From Hormiphora californensis (Eukaryota; Ctenophora; Tentaculata; Cydippida; Pleurobrachiidae): a stretch of DNA of 64,000 nt. The translations under genes and the position numbers were made by a program. Location: assembly GCA_020137815.1 (NCBI GenBank), contig CM035362.1:1954729-2018728 (forward strand), written 5' to 3'. The notes under the pieces were generated by a model that saw only the letters and a program-made list of their open reading frames with translations, was not told the DNA's origin and did not search any database. The stretch's first letter is position 1. Each line of letters opens with the position of its first letter. Below are positions 14,301 through 22,719 of the stretch, in pieces.

Positions 14301-17300
14301 CACAAAAGATACAATGTTCAAAGTAAGAGAGTAGTAAAGGTACTAAGTATATAATTACAAGTTTACAAGTAGAGACCTATCACATCAAAAAGAGATCTTC
14401 CCTTTATGGGTTCACCAGGTCACAAAACTACTAATTGTGCAATGTGCAATGACAAAAAAAACATGTTTTCTTGTGTTATTCCACAGGAGACTGATCCGTT
14501 CTATTTTATGGGCGTTCTGGGATCCAATTTTACGGCGGAAAACTGCACCAATGATGTTCCAGGAAGTGGGATTTACCGGTGAGTTTGGAATAATAAAACG
14601 GTCTAAAAATTCTAGAATTCTTTCCCCTTACCCCTAAATTTGGATGAAAACAATTTTGAAACTATTGATATGATTCCTATTTTGATTTCCCCTAACCCTC
14701 TCTCCCCCTAACCAATAGCTGGGACAATGTGACGGGTGTTTGTGAGGGATTTCCACTATTTGAGAATTCAACAGCTGCCATAGGACAAATATGTGTAGAC
14801 AGGGGAGTGTGGAATGTCAACTATGCTTTGCAGGAATATATCTTTAGATTCATCGACCGGTATGTGTTTTATTTGTTTTTGGTTTGTTTGTTTGTTTTTT
14901 GTTTGCTTGTTTGTTTGTTTGTTTGTTTTTTTTTGCTGTTTTTGTTTGTTTTGTTTGTTTTCTTTGTTTGTTTGTTTTTTGTTTGTTTGTCTTTTTTTGT
15001 TTGTTTGTTTGTTGTTTTGTTTTGTTTGTTGTTTGTTTGTTTGTTTGTTTGTTTGTTTGTTTGTTGGTTTGTTTGTTTGTTTGTTTTGTTTGTTTGTTTG
15101 TTTGTTTGTTGTGTTTGTTTGTTTGTTTCTGTTTTTTGTTTGTTTGTTGTTTGTTTGTTGTTTGTTTGTTTTGTTTGTTGTTTGTTGTTTGTTTGTTTGT
15201 TTTGTTGTTTTTGTTTTTCTTTGTTTTTTGTTTGTTTGTTTGTTTGTTTGTTGTTTGTTTGTTTTTTTGTTTATGTTTTTGTTTTTTGTTTGTTTGTTTT
15301 TTTTTTTGTTTTTTTGTTTTATCTGTTTCTTTGTTTGTTGTTTGTTTGTTTGTTCTGTTTGTTTGTTTGTCTGTTTTTTTTGTTTGTCTGTTTTTTTGTT
15401 TGTTTGTTTGTTTTTGTCTGTTTGTTTATCGTTTCTTTGTTTGTTTGTCTGTTTCTTTGTTTGTTTGTTTGTTTTCTGTTTCTTTGTTTGTTTTGTTGTT
15501 TTCTTTTTTGTTTTGTTTGTTTGTTTGTTTGTTTGTTTGTTTTTTGTGCTCTAATGACATCCTAACAGGATATATGGGGGAAGAGGAAGTGGTAATATTA
15601 TATCTCACCTTCGTTATTTGAGGACGAGCAAGAACAGACATTTCGAGGTAACGGATTCAACAATCTTAAAAGACAGCAGAGTGGTACGCAACTTCATCTT
15701 ATCCTTGGTACACAACTAGTAGCTATAAAACCAATTCAACGAAAGGCTGAGAGGAAGTAGCCGCCTGTCATCCCTCCATCTCAGCCCCTTGATGGAATGA
15801 ACAGTCTCAACAAAAGAACAAGTAGCAAATATTAGAACTATCGTAGTTATACAGTCGGACCCCGATATATCCGTATTCTAGGGAGAAGGAGATTTGCCTG
15901 GTAAATCGGGTGCCCGGTATATCGGGGTCCGACGGTAGTTTTGCAGACCTGTTGACATCATCCACAAATTTGTTGAAGAAGCACTTTAAATATTTTAATA
16001 CTATAGTAAGTTCAATTAAGTTCAAACGTGTTTTTTTGTATTCTGGTTGCACACTTTCAAACTCACCATTTCAGTTTGTCTGTCCTTGTCTCGTTCGGTT
16101 CTTTCCAATTTTAACCGTTCTATTTCACCCTTGTCCGCCAATCTCTCTTCCTCGTGGAATTTAACCTGGGGATTTCATTTGGTTACGAAGTCACCCCTAT
16201 TATTATATTATCCGTGAGTTAGCGCAGAGGGGGAATTTCATTACCAAGGATTTCATGAGGAATTGAGCCTTCCGACTACCCTAGTGTTCAAAATGTTTAT
16301 TGTTTACTGTTTATACATCCCAAAAAGTACAAAAAATTAGAATTACATACCTTCGCAATTAGTTCCCTATTCTGAAGTTCATATCGGCATTTTTCGTCGA
16401 AAATCTTCTTATTCTTATTCTCAAGGTCTTTAGTCCTGTTCTCCAGCTGCTTAGTAGACAGTTCTGCTTCATCCTGAAACAGGATATAATGTGAAGACAC
16501 AAGAAGGAGATAAAGGATATAAAGAAACAGGACATATATGTATACTAGCGCACCCATTGGGTGCGCCTCAAGTATAAAGGGCCTTTTGATAACCCACCCA
16601 GCTTCGCCGGGTGGTTCTTTTCGCCCCTTTCAACGTCAATAACACGATTGCCATGGCAACTGAATTGGTAACTATGGGGACTGGCATGTTAAAAGTCATT
16701 CGAAAATAGTAACAAACTTCCACTGGAAGTTCCAAAAGTGTGAATAACAACTTTACAGCTTTGGGCCTTTAAAGTGTTTTATGAAGGAGCAGCCTGTCGC
16801 TTAGATACCGCCTAACGAACGGCCACCACTTCGACGTCGTTCATCTCCAAATTATAATAGAGATGATAAGTGAGATAAAGGTATAATCTAGTGAAACATT
16901 AGAGGGTTCTGTACAGAGCTTTATTGCAAGGATGATCCATTTGGTTTTATACATACACAAACAAAAAGTTTTACCTACATGGCTCTCCTAACGACAAACA
17001 ATGATCAGGAACCGACCGAATCAGGAAATACTGGTCCCTGATTGGCTGATAACCAGTCACATGACATAAATAACGAGTTCTGATTGGTTGTTTACTTGTG
17101 TCGGTCGGTTCCTGCAAATGGTCGATATCTTACCTTCAGCTTCTGTTGATAGCTTGAAGCAGCATCTCTCTCTTTCTGAAGTTGTTCCTTCATAAGTTCA
17201 CTCTGCACTCGTAACTCCTGCTCTTTCGATCTCTGGTCACCTGAAATCGTACGATGAGCAACCAATACAATAGCTTATAATGTTATGCATCCACTGCACT

Positions 17301-18694
17301 AGATTTAACTGAATATGCTACTTGCTAGAGACGGGGTACAACAGGCATGACCCTCTGCAGGAGAGGAAAACCTCCCTGTATGATACTAGTAGGAGCGCTT
17401 AGAACATGCACGTGCAAAAGTCGCACACCACACGAAATTTAGGCTACTGTCACTCATTTGCTTTGGATCGAATCGAAAAATGACCCTCAAGTTTTTTGTA
17501 GATCTCGACGAGATCTTTTGAAAACTTGAGGGTCATTTTTCGATTCGATGCAAAGCAAATGAGTGACAGTCACCCAAATTTCGGGTGGGGCGCGACTCTT
17601 GCACGTGCATGTTCTAAGCGCTCCTACTATACCTTGCAGTTGATTTCGCATTTCAGATAGTGTGCTCTCCAGTTTTGCAACCTTGGCGGTGTATTCCAAA
17701 CTATCTGCTGTGCTCTTTTCTGTTAGAGCTGCGTGCTTCGCTTGGAGATCTTTCAGGCAATCTTGGGGGAGATGGGAGTTGATACAATTACTTTCCAATA
17801 AGTATACGAAATTTATAAAAATCGTATTTTAGGGAAAAGAAAAATAGCTCTCTTTTTCAATGGATAACTTTAACTTACCAGCTAGATACTGCTTACAATG
17901 CTGTCTGTAGCTGTTGATAAAGCCAAGGATAGGTGAACAAGATGTTTAAAAGGGTTAACCTCGACTACCTAGGGGAGGAAATCAGTAGTCTAAAATGCAG
18001 AGTCAATCAGTTTCTTTTTGGCTCTCTTTCCTATATGTTTATCAACCAAACAATGCGACAAACAATGCGACAATACCTGCATTGTGGCAGTGGAATGCTG
18101 CGTCTGGAAGTGCAATTCAAACTTCTCTCTGCCATCCTCACACAGACGGAGGAGCTCGATAAATTTTGATGGAAACGATGGAAAATCAATCAGGAGACCT
18201 GAACATGTTGAATTGTTAAATTCGGTGTGGTAGCAATTATAGAAGGTTGGTGTAGCCGGGTGTAGCGTACCTACATGCATTTCAGTTACCATGGTGTAGA
18301 CCAAATCGCAATGACGAAAGACACCCGACACTCGAAGAAGAAGAAGAAGAATGCATTTCAGTCTTCACACTATTGTTACAATATGCTAATAACCTTGCTG
18401 TGTTTTCAAATGGTGATATTCCTCCTCAGTTAGCTTTAGGGAGTACATCATGAAGACATCACCGGGGTTCGTTACACGAATATTCAGGTCCCGCCTCTGT
18501 CCTGAAACAATATGTCGATTGAATCAAACAGTTTCTCAAGCGATTAACCTTGTGTGCTTGTTGGGAACTGCTTTCAAGCAATCATGTGATTCATTACCTG
18601 TTAGTGAGACACAAATTTCAAGATTTTGCTTCGTTTTATTGCATGCTCCTTCTTGGACCCAAGTTGGAATTTGACCGTTGAACTGCACATCCAT
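1276..18694 (-). CDS. SASS6: Spindle assembly abnormal protein 6 (SAS-6)
   Basis: SAS-6 forms the nine-fold cartwheel that templates centriole assembly. Exons on the minus strand: 18598-18694, 18394-18501, 18077-18198, 17879-17968, 17633-17761, 17134-17240, 16351-16473, 16067-16165, (duplicate pair 11087-11209 and 10882-10980), 3965-4096, 3547-3711, 3325-3462, 2280-2455, 2046-2101, 1707-1867, 1276-1296. The N-terminal head domain reads DLNIRVTNPGDVFMMYSL, GLLIDFPSFPSKFIELL and VVEVNPFKHLVHLSL, matching the conserved SAS-6 head. A long coiled coil follows, with EIIQKMQSEM and SNENVIAWLNKQIND matching its C-terminal blocks. All other exon phases join. Exon 17879-17968 lacks one base: its frame hits TAG just before QYLA, so I infer a one-base deletion or sequence error. 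With one copy of the duplicated exons the protein is about 574 residues, with both about 648. One large intron hosts a plus-strand gene. Confidence 0.93.
2523..3247. mobile_element. TA-flanked MITE with internal GGGGTAAAATGG repeats
   Basis: The ends are GGGTAGAAAGGGGTAAAA and its reverse complement. TA lies on each side (2521-2522, 3248-3249), as in Tc1/mariner insertions. Inside, the motif TGGGGTAAAATGG occurs repeatedly in direct orientation on the left and inverted on the right. There is no coding capacity. It sits in a SASS6 intron. Confidence 0.8.
4392..10575 (+). CDS. Unrecognised secreted glycoprotein with tandem four-exon modules
   Basis: I do not recognise this family. Exons: 4392-4453, 5338-5460, 5673-5934, 6144-6248, 6466-6583, 7482-7601, 8078-8258, 8419-8510, 8605-8745, 8885-8977, 9139-9322, 9500-9591, 9731-9877, 10383-10575. 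The first exon encodes a signal peptide (MLRFLLVLLCLYQGSDG). A charged, partly helical region follows. Then a module occurs twice: exons 6-9 and exons 10-13. Each copy has a WxYFNYT-type segment, PQN(R/E)TMFK, NFTAENCTND and WDNVTGVCEGFP, with conserved cysteines and many N-glycosylation sequons. The tail is rich in Tyr, Asn and Ser. All joins are in phase except exon 5 to 6, which is off by one base; a missed short exon or a sequence error would explain it. The gene lies antisense inside a SASS6 intron. There is no transmembrane segment after the signal peptide, so secretion is inferred. Confidence 0.8.
4549..4795. repeat. 16-bp tandem repeat related to the pogo-like MITE ends
   Basis: About 14 copies of GGGACCTAGATTGACC with GAT-T-TACC variants. 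It begins after TAGTCGGACC, which resembles the TIR of the pogo-like MITEs elsewhere in the window. It looks like a MITE whose subterminal motif was amplified. It lies in intron 1 of the nested secreted-protein gene. Confidence 0.8.
5226..5331. repeat. (CT)n microsatellite at a 3' splice site
   Basis: Dinucleotide tract ending six bases before exon 2 of the nested gene (acceptor at 5336-5337). It supplies the polypyrimidine tract of that intron. Confidence 0.95.
6738..6990. mobile_element. Two inverted hAT-like MITE copies forming a palindrome
   Basis: Sequence related to the 109-bp element at 7118 appears in both orientations around a centre near 6845, with GATTGGCT, TCACGTGA and TCGGTCGGTTCCTG shared. 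It lies in intron 5 of the nested gene. Confidence 0.65.
7118..7226. mobile_element. hAT-like MITE, 109 bp, 8-bp target duplication
   Basis: The ends are CAGGAACCGACCGA and its inverted complement. Flanks are GTATTTAA at 7110-7117 and 7227-7234, a perfect 8-bp duplication as in hAT insertions. A copy of identical length lies at 17006-17114. Confidence 0.85.
7651..8076. repeat. (AAACT)n to (AAACC)n pentanucleotide array
   Basis: The array is AAACT in its first part and AAACC in its last 160 bases, with a short scrambled block near 7961-7980. Its last unit, AAACCAG, provides the acceptor AG of the exon starting at 8078. Reverse-strand ORFs of Phe-Gly-Leu-Val-Trp repeats are artefacts. Confidence 0.95.
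9900..10361. repeat. (GTTT)n tetranucleotide array
   Basis: Long array with rare CTTT and ATCT interruptions in the last intron of the nested gene. Cys-Leu-Phe-Val translations in three frames are not genes. Confidence 0.95.
10668..10752. mobile_element. Pogo-like MITE, 85 bp
   Basis: The ends are CAGTCGGACCCCGATAT and inverted ATATCGGGGTCCGAC, flanked by TA on both sides. It has almost no interior. The second copy of the duplication carries it at about 15853. Confidence 0.7.
11346..11865. other. Unique spacer between the two duplication copies
   Basis: No gene is supported here. This sequence separates the end of copy A homology from the start of copy B. It has a C-run near 11371-11378 and ordinary AT-rich sequence, and I see no clear repeat ends. 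Confidence 0.4.
12673..13105. repeat. Degenerate (AAACT/AAACC)n array, copy B
   Basis: Counterpart of 7651-8076, disrupted by many single-base losses that give ACTAACT, AAACAAAC and similar breaks. Confidence 0.9.
14878..15546. repeat. Degenerate (GTTT)n array, copy B
   Basis: Counterpart of 9900-10361, longer and with irregular T-run lengths, again suggesting uncorrected length errors. Phe/Cys/Val ORFs across it are artefacts. Confidence 0.9.
16179..16247. mobile_element. 69-bp MITE with 9-bp target duplication
   Basis: Ends are TTGGTTACGAAGTCACC and GAATTTCATTACCAA, an imperfect inverted repeat. Flanks are GGATTTCAT at 16170-16178 and 16248-16256. Copy A has one uninterrupted GGATTTCAT at 10985-10993, a clean empty site. 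It sits about 12 bases upstream of a SASS6 exon acceptor. A relative lies at 42449-42516. Confidence 0.88.
16487..16865. other. Insertion present only in copy B
   Basis: About 380 bases absent from copy A at 11217. They contain small hairpins such as GCACCCATTGGGTGC and a GC-rich stem CCACCCAGC/GCCGGGTGG. No coding potential or target duplication is recognised. Confidence 0.5.
17006..17114. mobile_element. hAT-like MITE, 109 bp, second copy
   Basis: Nearly identical to 7118-7226, with ends CAGGAACCGACCGA and inverse. Its flanks no longer show a perfect 8-bp duplication. It lies 20 bases from a SASS6 splice donor (exon end at 17134). Confidence 0.8.
17389..17627. mobile_element. Foldback MITE abutting a SASS6 splice donor
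   Basis: A 239-bp inverted repeat with ends GTAGGAGCGCTTAGAACA and inverse, TA on each side, and arms pairing almost throughout around a short centre at about 17505-17515. Its edge lies five to six bases from the donor GT of the exon ending at 17633, so the TA and first bases of the element form the distal part of the donor context. Confidence 0.85.
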
Positions 18695-19457
18695 CGCTAC
18701 AGATTTTCAGATATTTTAATATTTAATTAGTTTCAAGTATGGGTTTAGGGCAAAATGCAAATGGACCCCGACCCTGGCGAAAACCAGGGGCTCTTTCAGC
18801 ATCCCAGACCTGCAGCCCCCAATTCTCCCCCTCGGTTCCGACAGCGGACAGATATTCGCTCGATTTTATACTCCGCCGTACATCATTAGAGAGCATTGAC
18901 GCCGTCACGGACTCATTACGAACAGCCGGGAGCAAAGAGCGGAAAAAATAAAAGAGCGGAAATTTGAAAAATATTTGGGAAAAAATCAAAAAAGGAAAAA
19001 AAAGGGGGAAAAAAAGATAAAAAAAAAAAAAAAAGACAACAAGAAAAAATAAAAAAGAAAAGCAGAAAACGAATGTGCAGTCGGAAGAGTAGGAGGAGAG
19101 ATAACCCGCAGTATGTAACGAGACTGGATATTTTTGAATAGTATTCTTTTTTTTTTTTGAATGACATGTGCAGCCCCGATATCATTATTAATTTTCGCCC
19201 CCGCATTACATTATTCATACATTTTGGCAGCGCAAAACGAATTTCGAATAAATTGTTTTCTTGCCAACGAATTTAAAAAACCAACCAAAAAACTTCAAAA
19301 TTTGACAAAAACTCCAAAATTCAACCCCCGGGCCCTTCTTGTGGACGATTTGCCCCTACAGGCTACATCCCCGCCGGGGCTGCGCCCCTAGAGGCTAGAC
19401 CCGGCTTGTAAGGGGTTTCGCTCTACGCCCCTGACCGTGGCTGGTCTCTTCCAGCCA
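18695..19457. other. SASS6 upstream region, no gene seen
   Basis: It contains the presumed SASS6 5' UTR and promoter, a long A-rich tract (about 18940-19070) and a GC-rich stretch near 19330-19440. No exon with recognisable homology. Confidence 0.4.
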
Positions 19458-20628
19458 CTGGAAGACATCATATCATCCACTTTCATCCACTTTCATCCCA
19501 AAAACAATCAGCAACCAACTGACACCGAACAATCGGAAGCTCTTGTCACTCCCTGCCCGGCACGGGGGCCTTGGAATCTTTAATCCCGTCGAGATCGCGG
19601 ATTTCGAATATACCAGTTCTGCTGCAGCTACTGCACCACTCTCCAAAATCATTAACGGACAGAAAACACAATTTGATCCAGAGAGTTTGCATTTGCTGAA
19701 GCGGGATCTGGTGTCTGCGAAATCCGAGATGTTGACCACCAAACGGCTGAGCCAGACCAAGGCTGAAGAGCTTGTGAGAGAGGCACTGCCACCCACCGAA
19801 CAGCGTTTTCACCAAGAGAGAACACGGCGAGGATCGTCCATATGGGTAACATCTCTCCCCCTCAAGGAACATAGGTTCAATCTGAACAAACAGGAGTTCT
19901 GGGACTCCATGTCCCTCCGCTACTGCTTGGAACTTGAGGGTAGACCACCAAACTGTCCGTGTGGAAAACCTAACACCACTGAACACAGCCTCTCTTGTCA
20001 TCTTGGTGGTTACGTGCAGCTGCGGCATAATGAGATCCGGGACCTTACTGCAAACCTGCTGAAAGAGGCGGGATGCCGTGATGTTTCAAGAGAACCCCAT
20101 CTTCTCCCAATCACTGGCGAAACGTTCCGGCTAAAATCAGCAAACACTGCAAACGATGCTCGCCTTGATGTTGCTGCCAGGGATTTTTGGCTTCCCATGG
20201 ACAAAATTTACACAGATGTGCGCATCTTCAATCCATTGGCTCCCACAAACAGTGCCATTCCTCTTGATACAGCTCTGAAACGACACGAGGACGAGAAAAA
20301 ACGCTGCTATAACGAACGTGTCCTTGAGGTTGAACAGAGTTGTTTTTGCCCACTCGTGTTTTCAGTAACTGGTGCCCTGGGCAACGAGGCAGAAAAGTTC
20401 TACAGGCGCCTTGCCAAGCTGCTTGCTGACAAAACACACCAGGCTTACTCTGACACCATCCGTTACATTAGGCAGCGGTTGTCTTTCACCCTGCTCAGAA
20501 CAACTGTCATTAGCTTGAGAGGGCATAGAGGCAATAAGTTCACTAAAACGAGGCAGTATAAGAGCGAACTCAATGACATTAACTTATTATATAACACTTT
20601 TAATTCTACCAAATTTAATCAATTTTAA
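19458..20628 (+). pseudogene. 3' fragment of a retroelement reverse-transcriptase ORF
   Basis: An open frame of about 361 residues starts without an ATG at LPARHGGLGIFNP, a motif typical of the region after the RT domain in animal retroelement polyproteins. It continues through a CxCx7Hx4C knuckle (CPCGKPNTTEHSLSC), RHNEIRD, and then ARLDVAARDFW plus DVRIFNP, which resemble the acidic residues of a PD-(D/E)XK-like nuclease. That nuclease assignment is inference. Upstream homology (LEDIIS, then FIPKTISNQL) is thrown out of frame by a perfect 10-bp tandem duplication at 19476-19495. The RT catalytic region is absent from the window, so the copy is dead. Confidence 0.75.
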
Positions 20629-21037
20629 TCAATGCAGTAATTTATTAATCTTCTCCCCCATGGGAGACCGGTATTTTCATATTGATATTGTTATCTAATC
20701 CCATTTTAACCCCCTTTTAGAAAACCGTGGCTACCACCCCTAGCCCCGGTCCCCGGACGCACAGGAGCAGCTCCAGCCTCCGTCGACGGTCGACCGTCAC
20801 TGAAAATTCTGAAGATTTTACACCCATTTACACTTCTTAGATCTTGAGTGACGAGCCACCTTGATTTGGTCTCCCAACAATTGTCGTTCACAACCAAAAG
20901 TCTTACGATTCACCATCGTGGCGTGGCGACTGGCATCGTTAATCGTCCGTATTTCTTCTCGTTTGATTATACCAAGGTGATAACCATGATAAATATGACA
21001 AATATAATACCCTTCTAGATAGGAGGCTGAGAGAGGT
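20629..21037. other. Spacer and tetraspanin 5' region
   Basis: The retroelement 3' flank, then sequence that should include the tetraspanin promoter and 5' UTR. No other gene seen. Confidence 0.4.
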
Positions 21038-22680
21038 ATGGTGGCTGAAGAAGAAAAGGAGAGATCCGTTAAACATGACCCACCAGAAAACAAGTTTACC
21101 CGTTGGGGTCTCTATTTTTACAACTTTTTCTATTTCGTAAGTTAACATAATTTGTGTTGATTTGAGTTAAAAAATAACATAATTTCTTGTCTGTTTTTGA
21201 AAATAGCAACACCCCTTTTTCCAGTTCTTTTCCATCGGGTTCTTCTATCTGGGGATATGGTACATCTTCCGGATGCAGATGATAGGAATAACAGAGTACA
21301 ATCTAGTGTTGTTCATTTTCATCATTCTCTTCGCCCTAGGATCCCTCATCATGATATCTCGTAAGTATTCGTTCGGTTGGTTAGTATAATACTGATGTGT
21401 TAGATTCTGATTGATTTTCTGTTTCTACGTGTGTTTTTTTTTGTGTTTGTTTCTGAGTATGTTTCTGTGTGAGCGTTTGTTTCTGAGTGTGTTTTTGTGT
21501 TCGATTTTCATTCTCTCCAGAGGTTGTGCTGTGTTCTGGGACATTTTGGCAAAATAAAACAACTCTTTACGTGGTTTGTTATAATTGCACCTCCTACCTA
21601 CTTCTTATCACACCTTCTTAACGCATCATCTTCTTTAGTAGTATTGTTCTTTAGTAGTAGTATTGTCAGATCCCCAATGTACCGGGCTGATGTTGGTTAA
21701 ATAGCACGGTGACGATTTGTTTGCACACGATAGTCACACCATATTCTTTCTTTCAAAGCACTTTGTTTCAGTTTTAGTTTTAGAACATCATAATGTTATC
21801 TTCACTGTTTTAGCCGGTAATACCAACAACAATGCACCGTCTATTAACAATGTGTTTTCAACTCACTCTCTAAACCCCTTTTTTCAGTTTCTGGCTTTAA
21901 TGTGGATCATCTTGATAATTCAAGTCGCCTTCACTATCTGGCTATATGATGACTTACCAATGGTTAGTTCGGTTAAATATACTCTGTCTTCTTCTAGGAG
22001 TTCTAAACTTTTAAACCACCATTTAGTTTCTCAGAAAAATTTGATATATATAATCTCAAAAGCAAACCTTTTGTTACAGCTTTCCAGTGCGGTAAAGAAC
22101 CAGTTGATAACACTGATGAAGGTATATGGAGAGGACGGTGATATGACGATGAATGAGATCCAGTATGATGTAGGTCAAGGAGCATGATAGCATGCTGTGA
22201 CTTAGGATTGCTAGCTACGTTCTAAACTTTCTCTCAGTACCCGCGCTAAAACTCTCACTCTCCTCTATCTCTCCTCTATCTCTCTCTCTCTCTTTCTAGT
22301 TAAAGTAACGATCTTACTCTCCCTCGCAGTACTCGTGTTGCGGAATTGAAAGTTACAAGGACTGGTACAACACCACCTGGGGATATCTTCATCCCTACCA
22401 AATCCCTGGATCCTGCTGTAACTCATTCAGTCCTACTTGTATTGCAAACATGACCGTCTCAAATATGGTTAGTTCCTACTTCCTCTCTCTCTCTCTCCCC
22501 TCTCTCTCTCTCTCCTCTCTTCTCCTCCCCTCTCTCTCTTCCCCTCTCTCTCTCTTTTCCCCCTCCTCTCTCTTCCTTTCCCCCCCCCTCTCTCTCTCCT
22601 CTCTCCCCCCCCCCTCTCTCTCTCTTCTCTCTCTCTTCCTCTCTCTCTCTCTCCTTCTCCCCCCCCTCTCTCCTCTCTCT

Positions 22681-22719
<39 letters not shown>

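Larger units (their letters stand above)
12514..15760 (+). pseudogene. Truncated, frameshifted copy of the secreted-glycoprotein gene
   Basis: It matches exons 6-14 of the gene at 4392-10575, for example around 13105-13280, 13430-13521, 13616-13755, 14487-14580, 14720-14861 and 15569-15760. The signal-peptide exon and exons 2-5 are absent. Many one-base deletions break the frames, and the splice donor after the first copied exon has lost a G (ACAGTAAAC for ACAGGTAAAC). It is either a real pseudogene or an unpolished assembly copy; the deletion pattern favours the latter. Confidence 0.8.
11866..16955. repeat. Second copy (B) of 6822-11345, with indels
   Basis: The order of MITE, AAACT array, nested-gene exons, GTTT array, pogo-like MITE and two SASS6 exons is repeated about 5.1 kb downstream. 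From about 11.87 to 15.8 kb it differs from copy A mainly by scattered one-base losses, even in unique sequence and inside the microsatellites. From 15.8 kb on it differs by a few substitutions and two insertions (16179-16247 and about 16487-16865). That mix suggests a haplotype copy or true duplication whose left part was never error-corrected. Confidence 0.9.

Noticed and set aside
14729-15641. Long Phe/Cys/Val ORFs in copy B
   Set aside because: Same array in the degraded copy, with length errors.
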